Below are positions 1 through 7,248 of a DNA stretch of 35,118 bases, in pieces. Position 1 is the stretch's first letter; each line of letters begins with the position of its first letter. The DNA is taken from the NCBI RefSeq assembly GCF_000967965.1, contig NZ_LACC01000035.1:1-35118 (forward strand), read 5' to 3'. The stretch is from Pseudomonas fluorescens (GTDB lineage Bacteria; Pseudomonadota; Gammaproteobacteria; Pseudomonadales; Pseudomonadaceae). The notes beneath the pieces were generated by a model. That model saw only the letters and a list, made by a program, of their open reading frames with translations, searched no databases and was not told the origin of the DNA. A program made the translations under genes and the position numbers.

Positions 1-786
1 GCCGCCAAGCAATCGATGGCCGTGCACGTCAAAGCGATGCTCGACTTCCAGAAAATGGGCGTACCGACCTTCGACTACGGCAACAACATCCGTCAGATGG
101 CCCAAGAAGAAGGCGTGGAAAACGCATTCGACTTCCCGGGCTTCGTACCAGCCTACATCCGTCCGCTGTTCTGCCGTGGCATCGGCCCGTTCCGTTGGGC
201 TGCACTGTCGGGCAACGCTGAAGACATCTACAAGACCGACGCCAAGGTTAAAGAGCTGATCCCGGACGACGCCCACCTGCACAACTGGCTGGACATGGCC
301 CGCGAGCGCATCAGCTTCCAGGGTCTGCCGGCACGTATCTGCTGGGTTGGCCTGGGCCTGCGCGCCAAGCTCGGTCTGGCGTTCAACGAAATGGTGCGCA
401 GCGGCGAATTGTCCGCGCCCATCGTGATCGGCCGCGACCACCTGGACTCCGGTTCGGTGGCCAGCCCTAACCGCGAAACCGAATCGATGCAGGACGGTTC
501 CGACGCCGTCTCCGACTGGCCACTGCTCAACGCTCTGCTCAACACAGCGAGCGGCGCGACCTGGGTTTCCCTGCACCACGGCGGCGGCGTTGGCATGGGC
601 TTCTCCCAGCACTCGGGCATGGTGATTGTCTGCGACGGCACTGACGAAGCGGCCGAGCGTATCGCTCGCGTGCTGCACAACGACCCGGCCACCGGTGTCA
701 TGCGTCACGCCGATGCGGGTTACCAGATCGCGATCGACTGCGCCAAGGAACAAGGCCTCAACCTACCGATGATCGGCAACGTCTAA
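1..786 (+). CDS. hutU: Urocanate hydratase (urocanase), C-terminal part
   Basis: Cytosolic enzyme of histidine degradation that hydrates urocanate to imidazolonepropionate with a tightly bound NAD+. The reading frame is open from base 1, so the N-terminal half lies off the window; about 261 of the roughly 557 residues usual for the family are present. The segment GLPARICWVGLGLR carries the conserved active-site-region cysteine, and the glycine-rich LHHGGGVGMGFSQHSG block and the C-terminal DAGYQIAID region are typical of HutU. The CoA-transferase gene starts 25 bases after its stop with its own GAGGAG ribosome site, so cotranscription is likely. No hutH or hutI follows directly, which is unlike many Pseudomonas hut operons; the remaining hut genes may lie upstream. 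Identification is secure from sequence; the operon link is inferred. Confidence 0.97.
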   Translation, partial: AAKQSMAVHVKAMLDFQKMGVPTFDYGNNIRQMAQEEGVENAFDFPGFVPAYIRPLFCRGIGPFRWAALSGNAEDIYKTDAKVKELIPDDAHLHNWLDMARERISFQGLPARICWVGLGLRAKLGLAFNEMVRSGELSAPIVIGRDHLDSGSVASPNRETESMQDGSDAVSDWPLLNALLNTASGATWVSLHHGGGVGMGFSQHSGMVIVCDGTDEAAERIARVLHNDPATGVMRHADAGYQIAIDCAKEQGLNLPMIGNV

Positions 787-811
787 GCCCCGGAATCGAG
801 GAGCCTGCACC

Positions 812-1978
812 ATGAGCAGCAGTCCGTTTACCCAACAACTCCAAGGCATTCGCGTGCTTGATCTGAGCCGCGTTTTGGCCGGTCCGCATTGCACGGCCAT
901 GCTCGCCGACCTGGGCGCCGACGTCATTAAATTCGAAGTCCCTGACCACGGCGATGACAGCCGTCACCTGGGCCCCTTCAAGGATGGCGAGAGTGTCTAT
1001 TTCGGCCTGATCAATCGCGGCAAGCGCAGTGTCGAAATGGACTTCAAGTCCACTGCTGATCGTGCCCGGCTATATGAGCTGGTCCGTGACGCAGACGTCG
1101 TCGTGGAAAACTTTCGTCCCGGCGTGACGCGTCGCCTGGGTATCGACTTCGACACCCTCAAGCAATACAACCCCAAGCTGATCTACGCGAGCATTTCCGG
1201 TTTCGGCCAGCATGGTCCGCTGTCGGCTAACCCGGCCTATGACATCGTCGCCCAGGCAATGTCGGGGCTAATGAGCGTCACAGGTTTTGCAGAGACAGGC
1301 CCTACACGCAGTGGCGAAGCCATCGGTGATCTTTGCGCCGGCGTTTATGCGGCCTGGGCCATCAGCTCCGCGCTATTCGCTCGCGAACGGCATGCACCCG
1401 GCGCCCAGTACATCGACGTCGCCATGTTCGATGTGTTGTTCAGCCTGCAAATGACCGGCCTGTCCAATCTCTTCGCCAATGGCGTTGCGCCTGGGTTGGT
1501 GGGCAACCGCCACCCGGTTTCGACCCCCTTTGACACTTACCGCGCCGCGGACGGCCAGGTGGTCATCGCCGTGGCGAGCAACAAGCTCTTCCAACGGTTA
1601 TGCGAATGCCTGGGCAAGCCAGCACTTGGCAAAGACCCACGCTTTGCCGATGACCCGCAACGCACACTCAACGAGCCGGCGCTACGCGCCGAAATCGAAG
1701 TCTGGACGCAGCAAATGAGCGTTGAGCAGGTCTGCGACATCCTGCTCGAGGCGGGCGTGCCGTCCTCCCCGGTGTGGAACCTCGCCCAGGCCGCCAGCAG
1801 CGAACAGGCCCAAGTACGACAGTTGCTGATTCACCCCGAAGGCTCCGCGCAACCGCTGGTACCGCAACCTGTTTTCTTCAATGGCCGCAAACCCCACGCA
1901 GTCACTCACGCCCCACGCCTCGGCGCCGACAACCATGCTTTCGGACTGAACAAACAGGAGCTTTCCCATGAACTTTGA
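812..1978 (+). CDS. CaiB/BaiF (family III) CoA-transferase
   Basis: Predicted to move CoA from a donor acyl-CoA to a carboxylic acid, activating it for oxidation. The 388 residues fit the family. The N-terminal block GIRVLDLSRVLAGPHCTAMLADLGADVIKFE is the family signature (given here only for its first and last parts: RVLDLSRVLAGP and LGADVIK), VVVENFRPG follows near residues 97-104, and Asp173 in IGDLCAGVYAA aligns with the catalytic aspartate that forms the anhydride intermediate. A GAGGAG ribosome site sits 8 bases before the ATG. Its stop overlaps the following acyl-CoA dehydrogenase gene by 11 bases, so the two are translationally coupled. The substrate cannot be read from sequence. Its place behind hutU suggests an imidazole acid such as imidazolepropionate, but an unrelated short-chain acid is equally possible. 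Confidence 0.92.
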   Translation: MSSSPFTQQLQGIRVLDLSRVLAGPHCTAMLADLGADVIKFEVPDHGDDSRHLGPFKDGESVYFGLINRGKRSVEMDFKSTADRARLYELVRDADVVVENFRPGVTRRLGIDFDTLKQYNPKLIYASISGFGQHGPLSANPAYDIVAQAMSGLMSVTGFAETGPTRSGEAIGDLCAGVYAAWAISSALFARERHAPGAQYIDVAMFDVLFSLQMTGLSNLFANGVAPGLVGNRHPVSTPFDTYRAADGQVVIAVASNKLFQRLCECLGKPALGKDPRFADDPQRTLNEPALRAEIEVWTQQMSVEQVCDILLEAGVPSSPVWNLAQAASSEQAQVRQLLIHPEGSAQPLVPQPVFFNGRKPHAVTHAPRLGADNHAFGLNKQELSHEL

Positions 1979-3110
1979 ATTAGATCAGGTCGAATTGGCC
2001 GTTGTCGAAACCGCTGAAAAACTGGCTCGCGAGGTGATCCAGCCGCGCGCCCAGCATTACGACGAAACCGAGACATTCTGTGCCGAAAGCCTGCAGGCGT
2101 TGGCCGAGCTGGGTGGCATGGGTATCAATTTGCCCGAAGAGTACGGCGGACTGGGCATTGGCAGCCTGGCCATGAGCCGCGTCGTTGAAGCCGTGGCTGG
2201 CGCCTGCGCCTCCACTGCATCGGCGTTGACTGCGCATTTCCTGGCAACCGATTCGATCCTGATCGGCGGCACCGAAGAACAGAAACAGGAGTGGCTACCT
2301 CGCGCGGCGAGCGGAGAATTACTCGGCGCCTTCGCACTGACGGAGCCGGCAGCAGGCTCCAACCCGGCCGACATGCGCTGCCGTGCGCAGCGTGAAGATG
2401 GTGGTTGGCGGGTGCGCGGCAGTAAGCACTACATCACCAATGCCCGCGAAGCAGGCTTCATTGTGCTCTATGCCAAGACCGCCGCTGAAGCCGGCCACAA
2501 GGGCATCAGCGCCTTCATGATTCCCCAGGGAACGGTAGGGATCAGCTTCTCCAGTCCGGAAAAAACCATGGGACTGCGTGGCAGCACGATCTATGAGCTG
2601 GCCCTGGACTGCTGGTTGCCCGAATCGGCATTGCTGGGCATCGAAGGTGCCGGCTTCAACACGGCAATGGCGGTGCTGGACCGGGGTCGCGTTGAAGTGG
2701 CGGCCATGTCCTTGGGGATCGCCAATGCCGCCTTGCAAGCGAGCTTGAACTGGGTCCGCGAACGGCAGATCGGCCCCAAGCCGCTTGCCGCCTACCAAGG
2801 CACACAGTGGCGTCTCGCCGACATGTATGCACAGCTGGAAGGTGCCCGCATGCTGACCTGGAAAGCCGCCGCCCGCCGCGACAGCGGTGAACGCTTCAGC
2901 CTGGACTCGGCCACCGCCAAACTGGTCGCCGCCGAATGCGCCGGTTTCATCACCGATGCAGCGCTCCAGCTCCATGGCGGTTATGGCTACATCCGCGACC
3001 TTCCACTGGAACGCTACGTACGCGACGCACGGATCCTGCGCATTTTCGAAGGCACGTCCGAAGTGCAGAAAATCATCATTTCGCGAAGCTTGCTCGACGC
3101 CCAGCGCTGA
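1968..3110 (+). CDS. Acyl-CoA dehydrogenase
   Basis: FAD enzyme that introduces an alpha-beta double bond into an acyl-CoA and passes electrons to electron transfer flavoprotein. It has 380 residues, the usual short/medium-chain length. Visible are the N-terminal helical domain (NLPEEYGGLG), the FAD-binding AFALTEPAAGSNPADM and YITNA segments, and the C-terminal QLHGGYGYIRDLPLERYVRDARI block. IFEGTSEVQ near residue 365 holds the catalytic-base glutamate position. The ATG lies inside the CoA-transferase gene with AGGAG seven bases ahead, showing coupling. The obvious joint reading is that the transferase makes the CoA thioester and this enzyme desaturates it. For imidazolepropionyl-CoA that would give urocanyl-CoA, one thioester cleavage away from the HutU substrate; this is inference only. 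Confidence 0.95.
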   Translation: MNFELDQVELAVVETAEKLAREVIQPRAQHYDETETFCAESLQALAELGGMGINLPEEYGGLGIGSLAMSRVVEAVAGACASTASALTAHFLATDSILIGGTEEQKQEWLPRAASGELLGAFALTEPAAGSNPADMRCRAQREDGGWRVRGSKHYITNAREAGFIVLYAKTAAEAGHKGISAFMIPQGTVGISFSSPEKTMGLRGSTIYELALDCWLPESALLGIEGAGFNTAMAVLDRGRVEVAAMSLGIANAALQASLNWVRERQIGPKPLAAYQGTQWRLADMYAQLEGARMLTWKAAARRDSGERFSLDSATAKLVAAECAGFITDAALQLHGGYGYIRDLPLERYVRDARILRIFEGTSEVQKIIISRSLLDAQR

Positions 3111-3124
3111 TCGAGCGAAAAACC

Positions 3125-3143
3125 GGGCCTGTTTAACAGGCCC
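3125..3143 (+). terminator. GC-rich hairpin after acyl-CoA dehydrogenase gene
   Basis: Perfect 7-bp stem GGGCCTG/CAGGCCC with a TTTAA loop, 14 bases after the dehydrogenase stop. On the + strand no T-run follows, while A5 precedes it, so it is a better intrinsic terminator on the - strand. It may act as an mRNA 3'-end stabiliser or a weak bidirectional terminator. Confidence 0.4.
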
Positions 3144-3173
3144 TCCCCTGAGTCACTCCCCCACGAGAAGGCT

Positions 3174-3188
3174 GTCGTACGGTACGAC
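3174..3188. promoter_or_regulatory. Perfect 15-bp palindrome upstream of NCS1 permease, candidate operator
   Basis: GTCGTAC-G-GTACGAC is a perfect inverted repeat centred at 3181. It ends 17 bases before the permease ATG and just ahead of the GAGAGGAA ribosome site. Its size and symmetry fit a TetR-family dimer site, and a TetR gene lies immediately downstream of the permease at 4707. Binding is inferred; no second copy was seen in front of the regulator. Confidence 0.45.
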
Positions 3189-3205
3189 GCCCGAGAGGAA
3201 CTGCC

Positions 3206-4633
3206 ATGTCCGCCACCAAAGAAAGTGCGCAGCGCAAGACGTATATAGAACGGCGATCCATCGATTACATACCTGAGTCCGAGCGCCATGGCCGGCTGCT
3301 CAGTCAGTTCACCCTGTGGTTCGGCGCCAACCTTCAAGTCACTGCGATCGTCACTGGTGCACTGGCTGTCGTATTGGGCGGCGATGTGTTCTGGTCGCTG
3401 ATTGGCTTGTTGATCGGGCAACTGTTGGGCGGCGCAATCATGGCGCTGCATGCCGCTCAGGGCCCCCAGTTGGGCCTGCCGCAGATGATCTCCAGTCGCG
3501 TGCAATTCGGCGTCTACGGCGCCGTTATCCCTATCGTCCTGGTCTGCCTGATGTACGTGGGCTTTTCTGCCAGCGGCTCGGTGCTTGCGGGCCAGGCCAT
3601 CAGTCAACTGGTCAATGTCAGTGACGCCGCTGGCATCCTGATTTTCGCGGTGATGATCGTTGTGCTCACAGTGCTGGGCTATCGGACTATCCACTTGATC
3701 GGACGCCTGTCGAGCCTAATTGGCGTGGTGTCTTTCTTCTACTTGTTCTACCGCTTGCTGTCAGCTCATGACATCAGCGAGCTGCTTGGAAATCGACACT
3801 TTTCACTGGCCAGTTTTCTCTTGGCAATATCACTCTCTGCTTCCTGGCAGATCGCATTCGGCCCCTATGTCGCTGACTATTCGCGCTACCTGCCGAGAAA
3901 GACTTCGGCCTGGAAAACCTTTTTGGCTGTGGGCCTGGGCTCAGTGATCGGCACTCAAATCTCCATGGTCTTCGGTGTATTCGTCGCCGCCTTGGCGGGT
4001 GATCAGTTTGCCGGCCACGAGGTGTCCTACATCGTCGGCATGGGGGCCAGCGGCGTCGTCGCGTCACTGCTGTTTTTCAGTATCGTGTTCGGGAAGGTGA
4101 CCATTACCACGCTCAACGCCTACGGTAGTTTCATGTCTCTGGCTACCATCATCAGCGGTTTCAGAGGCAACCAGGAAATTTCCAAAACCGTGCGGTTGAT
4201 CTACATCCTGGTCATGGTCGGATTCGCCACGGCGCTGGCGCTGTTGGGGAGGCATTCGTTCCTTCATGACTTCTCAGCGTTCATCCTGTTCCTGCTGGCC
4301 TTTTTCACGCCTTGGAGCGCCATCAACCTGGTTGACTTTTATCTGGTGACCAAGGAGCGCTATGACATCCCCGCCCTCTCCAATCCGGATGGTCGATACG
4401 GACGCTGGAATGTCACCGGCATAGCAGTCTACGCCCTCGGCGTAGTGATTCAGATGCCCTTCATTGCCACCAGTTTCTACACCGGCCCCTTGGTTGAAAC
4501 CTTGGGTGGGACGGACATTTCGTGGTTGATCGGCCTAACCGTACCAGCCCTCATTTACTACTGGGTGGCGCGTAACTCGACGCAACGGATTCCCGCGCAG
4601 CTGATTCTTCCGGAAGAAGCCAATCCAGCCTGA
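3206..4633 (+). CDS. NCS1-family (purine/cytosine-type) permease
   Basis: Inner-membrane secondary transporter of 475 residues with about 12 hydrophobic segments. The N-terminal IPESERHGRL followed by QFTLWFGANLQVTAI is typical of the nucleobase:cation symporter-1 family (CodB, Fcy-like), and GLPQMISSRVQFGVYGA is the family's segment 3 loop. Substrates in the family are nucleobases, hydantoins, allantoin and thiamine-like heterocycles, so an imidazole ring compound linked to the hutU neighbourhood would be a reasonable guess. The ATG has GAGAGGAA ahead of it. The gene has a 95-base leader after the dehydrogenase with its own palindrome, suggesting separate or additional control by the neighbouring TetR protein. 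Family assignment is secure, substrate is not. Confidence 0.93.
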   Translation: MSATKESAQRKTYIERRSIDYIPESERHGRLLSQFTLWFGANLQVTAIVTGALAVVLGGDVFWSLIGLLIGQLLGGAIMALHAAQGPQLGLPQMISSRVQFGVYGAVIPIVLVCLMYVGFSASGSVLAGQAISQLVNVSDAAGILIFAVMIVVLTVLGYRTIHLIGRLSSLIGVVSFFYLFYRLLSAHDISELLGNRHFSLASFLLAISLSASWQIAFGPYVADYSRYLPRKTSAWKTFLAVGLGSVIGTQISMVFGVFVAALAGDQFAGHEVSYIVGMGASGVVASLLFFSIVFGKVTITTLNAYGSFMSLATIISGFRGNQEISKTVRLIYILVMVGFATALALLGRHSFLHDFSAFILFLLAFFTPWSAINLVDFYLVTKERYDIPALSNPDGRYGRWNVTGIAVYALGVVIQMPFIATSFYTGPLVETLGGTDISWLIGLTVPALIYYWVARNSTQRIPAQLILPEEANPA

Positions 4634-4650
4634 TTACACACTCACGGCAG

Positions 4651-4670
4651 GGCGGTCCAGCAGGACCGCC
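4651..4670 (+). terminator. GC hairpin between permease and tetR
   Basis: Perfect 8-bp stem GGCGGTCC/GGACCGCC around an AGCA tetraloop, 17 bases after the permease stop. No U-tract follows, only ACTGCACTTCTCTC, so intrinsic termination is uncertain. It may attenuate read-through into the regulator gene or protect the mRNA end. Confidence 0.45.
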
Positions 4671-4706
4671 ACTGCACTTCTCTCAACGCAGAGCGCCTGA
4701 CCTCCT

Positions 4707-5321
4707 ATGCTTGCCGCAAACACACCGAAGCACCCCGCCCCGAGTGCCCGCGACCGCCTGCTCGATGTTGCACTGGAACTCTTTGCAACGCGCGGCTACC
4801 AGGCCATCGGCCTGCGTGACCTGGCTGGCCAGTTGGGGCTGCATGCCGGCTCGCTGTACAACCATATCGAGAACAAACAAAGCCTGTTGTTCGAACTGAT
4901 CGAAGGCGCGGTCTCCGACCTGTTGGCCGGTACCAAGCGCCGCATGCGGGGAGCCCGGACGCACCGCGACCGTCTCCAGCGCTTTGTGCACGCATTTGTG
5001 GTGTTCAACCTGACCGAGAAACATCGGCTAATGCTGGTGACACGGGAGTTCGTCAACCTCAGCGATGATCAACAACAGGAGATCAATCAGCTGAAGAGCA
5101 GCTACGCCACCCTGCTGAAGGCCATCGTTTCCGCCGAGTGTGGCGAAACTGGCTGCATCAGTGACCGCACAGGCCTGATCACAGAGGCCGTCATCGGCAT
5201 GCTTTACGGACAGTCCCTCTGGCAAATCATTGACGTCCCGGAACAAAAACTCACGGATGCCCTGACTCACTTTGCCCTGGGCATCATTGTCTGCAGCAGA
5301 GACTCAGCGCTCAAGGCATAA
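4707..5321 (+). CDS. TetR-family transcriptional regulator
   Basis: Dimeric DNA-binding repressor of 204 residues, the usual TetR size. The N-terminal helix-turn-helix is clear: DRLLDVALELFATRGYQAIG, then LRDLAGQLGLHAGSLYNHI (about residues 33-51), then NKQSLLFELI. The C-terminal ligand domain is not assignable to a ligand. The ATG lacks a strong Shine-Dalgarno sequence. The position directly after the permease and before a DUF3422 gene suggests local control; the 15-bp palindrome at 3174-3188 is a candidate site. TetR members next to CoA-transferase/acyl-CoA dehydrogenase pairs often sense the acyl-CoA, which would fit here but is inference. Confidence 0.93.
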   Translation: MLAANTPKHPAPSARDRLLDVALELFATRGYQAIGLRDLAGQLGLHAGSLYNHIENKQSLLFELIEGAVSDLLAGTKRRMRGARTHRDRLQRFVHAFVVFNLTEKHRLMLVTREFVNLSDDQQQEINQLKSSYATLLKAIVSAECGETGCISDRTGLITEAVIGMLYGQSLWQIIDVPEQKLTDALTHFALGIIVCSRDSALKA

Positions 5322-5326
5322 GCACT

Positions 5327-6550
5327 ATGCACCCGTTACGACATACGCTTCATGACGAACTGCACGCCCGCCCTTCCCTGTACTTCAGCGAGCCGGCTTA
5401 TGTTTTTCACCTGGCCGTCATGGGCAGCGACAATGAGCGACAGGCACTGCTCAACAGCCTCTACGACGAACCGGTCAGTGGTGAAATCCCCCAAGGCATC
5501 ACCAGGTTTGACGAGCATTGGCTGAAATGGGAGCGACATGCGGAGTTCTTTACCCTTACTTACGTCGTCACCGCGAACACGGTTCGCCCGCACTGGACTT
5601 CCTTGCCTGAGGCCCTGGCAGCAAAGATCAGCCCTTACACCCAGCTGCTGATCAACAGCGTGCAAATTGTGGTGCGCAACCATGACTCATGGGAGGGGGA
5701 TCATGCGGCGTACGGATTCAAGGACCCGTGCGGCTCGTCCATCGGGGGTGGCGATGCGGCGGTGTGGAGCGACTTCCGGCTGAGCGAATGCGGTGAAAAC
5801 AGATTTTTGTTCATCAACACTCACCTCAACGCCTACCGCCAAGGTCGAATGATTCGCCGGCTACTCGAGATTGAAACCTATCGCATGATGGCCTCGCTTG
5901 CGCTTCCAACAGCGAAGCAATTGAGCTCGCAACTCGATGCCTTCGATAGAACCCTGGTCGACCTGTCGGAGCGAAACGCTGCGCCCGACTCCAGCAATGC
6001 AAAAAAACTGCTTTCAGAAATTGCAGCGTTGTCGGCCAAAGTCGTCAGTCTCTCAGCCAGGCACCGGCATCGCTTCAGTGCCACACAAGCTTACGCGCAG
6101 CTCGTATTCGAACGACTGGCAGAATTGCGGGAGAATCGCGCAGGTGACTACCAGCGCCTGGGAATCCTCATTGAGCGACGCTTCAAACCGACGGTAAGGT
6201 ACTGCGCCGTGACGGAACAACGGCTCGATGTGCTGGCCAAGAGCGTGGCCAATCTAGGTGACCTTTTGCAGGCGCGCGTACAGGTAGAGATGGAAGAACA
6301 GAACGCCGAAATCCTGAAAAGCCTGAACGCCCGGGCCGATGCTCAGATCAAGATTCAGCGGGCGGTTGAAGGCCTTTCCATTATTGCCATCACGTACTAC
6401 GTGCTGAGCTTGTTGAAATTGCTGTATTCGGGCGTCCATCTGCTGGGAGTCGACTTGTCACCAAGGTCCGCCGTGATTGTAATTGCGCCCGTCGCAGCAC
6501 TCATACTTTTACACATACTGATGCGGATTAGAGCCGTAAAACATCACTAA
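5327..6550 (+). CDS. DUF3422 family membrane-anchored protein
   Basis: A 407-residue protein recognised as DUF3422 from the N-terminus HPLRHTLHDELHARPSLYF and the Trp/Phe-rich body. Residues about 200-330 are charged and likely helical or coiled coil. The last 70 residues hold two hydrophobic segments (IIAITYYVLSLLKLLY and VIVIAPVAALILLHILM) that should anchor it in the inner membrane with a short basic tail. No enzymatic motif is visible and the biochemical function of the family is unknown to me. The start is five bases after the tetR stop, so the two are probably cotranscribed. Confidence 0.9.
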   Translation: MHPLRHTLHDELHARPSLYFSEPAYVFHLAVMGSDNERQALLNSLYDEPVSGEIPQGITRFDEHWLKWERHAEFFTLTYVVTANTVRPHWTSLPEALAAKISPYTQLLINSVQIVVRNHDSWEGDHAAYGFKDPCGSSIGGGDAAVWSDFRLSECGENRFLFINTHLNAYRQGRMIRRLLEIETYRMMASLALPTAKQLSSQLDAFDRTLVDLSERNAAPDSSNAKKLLSEIAALSAKVVSLSARHRHRFSATQAYAQLVFERLAELRENRAGDYQRLGILIERRFKPTVRYCAVTEQRLDVLAKSVANLGDLLQARVQVEMEEQNAEILKSLNARADAQIKIQRAVEGLSIIAITYYVLSLLKLLYSGVHLLGVDLSPRSAVIVIAPVAALILLHILMRIRAVKHH

Positions 6551-6687
6551 ATCGTACTGGAAACTGCAGTATCAAGAGGTGGGCGACCCCACCTTACTGT
6601 TGATCTGACGATCTTTACGATGAGTCAGCCCAGGCCGAAATCAGCTGACCGCAACCGATTGCTTTCGGTTGAATCCACAGTCGAAAT

Positions 6688-6717
6688 CAGCCCTTAACGA
6701 CAGGCAGCAATCGGCCA
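6688..6717 (+). repeat. Dispersed degenerate repeat, copy A
   Basis: CAGCCCTTAACGACAGGCAG followed by CAATCGGCCA. It shares the core CAGyCCTTCGCGACAGGCAG...CGGCCA with copies near 21226, 21260, 30327 and 31626. All copies lie in intergenic DNA. Confidence 0.55.
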
Positions 6718-6892
6718 GTAGCAGTCGTTCACTCCATCAACTTACTACGCGCGATGGAAATGCAGCGTGCTGCGGGGGGGTATGAATTGACTAGTGTTCT
6801 ACATTCAGGTTCGCAGGAAAGAACTATGGAAGTAGTCCGGCACAGCCGCGTAGATAGTTGAGGTTCTGTTGGAGCGGGTATTTGATCTGTTT

Positions 6893-7051
6893 TTAGTGCT
6901 GAGTCGACTTTCGGACTGGCTGAGTTGCAGGTTGTACAGCGGGTTGGATTTGCGCAATCTGCGGAGCTGGAGCTGGAGCTGGAGCTGGAGCTATTGCTTG
7001 CGGCGGAGCTGCATCCGCCAAGGCCTCTTGGGCAAGGATGATCAGCGGCAT
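6893..7051 (-). pseudogene. Possible remnant of a small Ala/Pro-rich protein
   Basis: A 52-codon - strand frame starting with MPLIILAQEALADAAPPQ and containing an (AP)n run and repeated Gln-Ala pairs. The run is produced by the GAGCTG tandem repeat. Amino acid composition in this frame is more protein-like than in the poly-serine frame of the same strand. A hydrophobic stretch (IVLLTVVGLLVTVVIP) lies immediately upstream in another frame, which would fit a small exported protein disrupted by a frameshift. No family recognised. Confidence 0.2.
6964..6992. repeat. GAGCTG hexamer tandem repeat
   Basis: Nearly five perfect tandem units of GAGCTG. Being a multiple of three it would expand without a frameshift; in the - strand frame it encodes alternating Ala-Pro. 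Slippage-prone in principle. Confidence 0.85.
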
Positions 7052-7248
7052 ATTCCGAAGGTATGACCACTGTCACCAGCAAGCCGACCACAGTCAGCAG
7101 TACAATGTCTCGTGCTGGTGGACAGGTCGACGTATCAAACACCTCCAGCGAACCCAGTATTTCGGGGGATTGATATCTACCATTTGCTGTTCAGACTCAG
7201 TCCCCCGTCAGCCTATTTTTTCAGTTTCTCATTGTTTTCCTCAGGTGC

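Larger units (their letters stand above)
6551..7248. other. Intergenic stretch with repeat, hexamer tract and weak ORFs
   Basis: About 700 bases without a convincing gene. It holds a small dyad AGGTGGG/CCCACCT just after DUF3422, a copy of the dispersed GACAGGCAG repeat (6688-6717), and a GAGCTG hexamer tract (6964-6992). On the - strand a frame from ATG 7051 to a stop at 6893 encodes 52 residues rich in Ala, Pro and Gln. A different - strand frame just upstream encodes a hydrophobic run IVLLTVVGLLVTVVIP. The two together look like a small membrane or secreted protein broken by a frameshift, but this is weak. Confidence 0.4.

Noticed and set aside
2319..2975. 218-codon - strand ORF
   Set aside because: Antisense to the acyl-CoA dehydrogenase gene, which has full family motifs; no start site or recognisable domain on the - strand.
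6964..6992. CRISPR-like repeat array
   Set aside because: Simple six-base tandem units without spacers; no cas genes in the window.
6729..7142. 137-codon - strand ORF with a poly-serine run
   Set aside because: The serine run is the hexamer repeat read in the wrong frame; composition is Cys/Ser/Arg-rich and unlike a real Pseudomonas protein.
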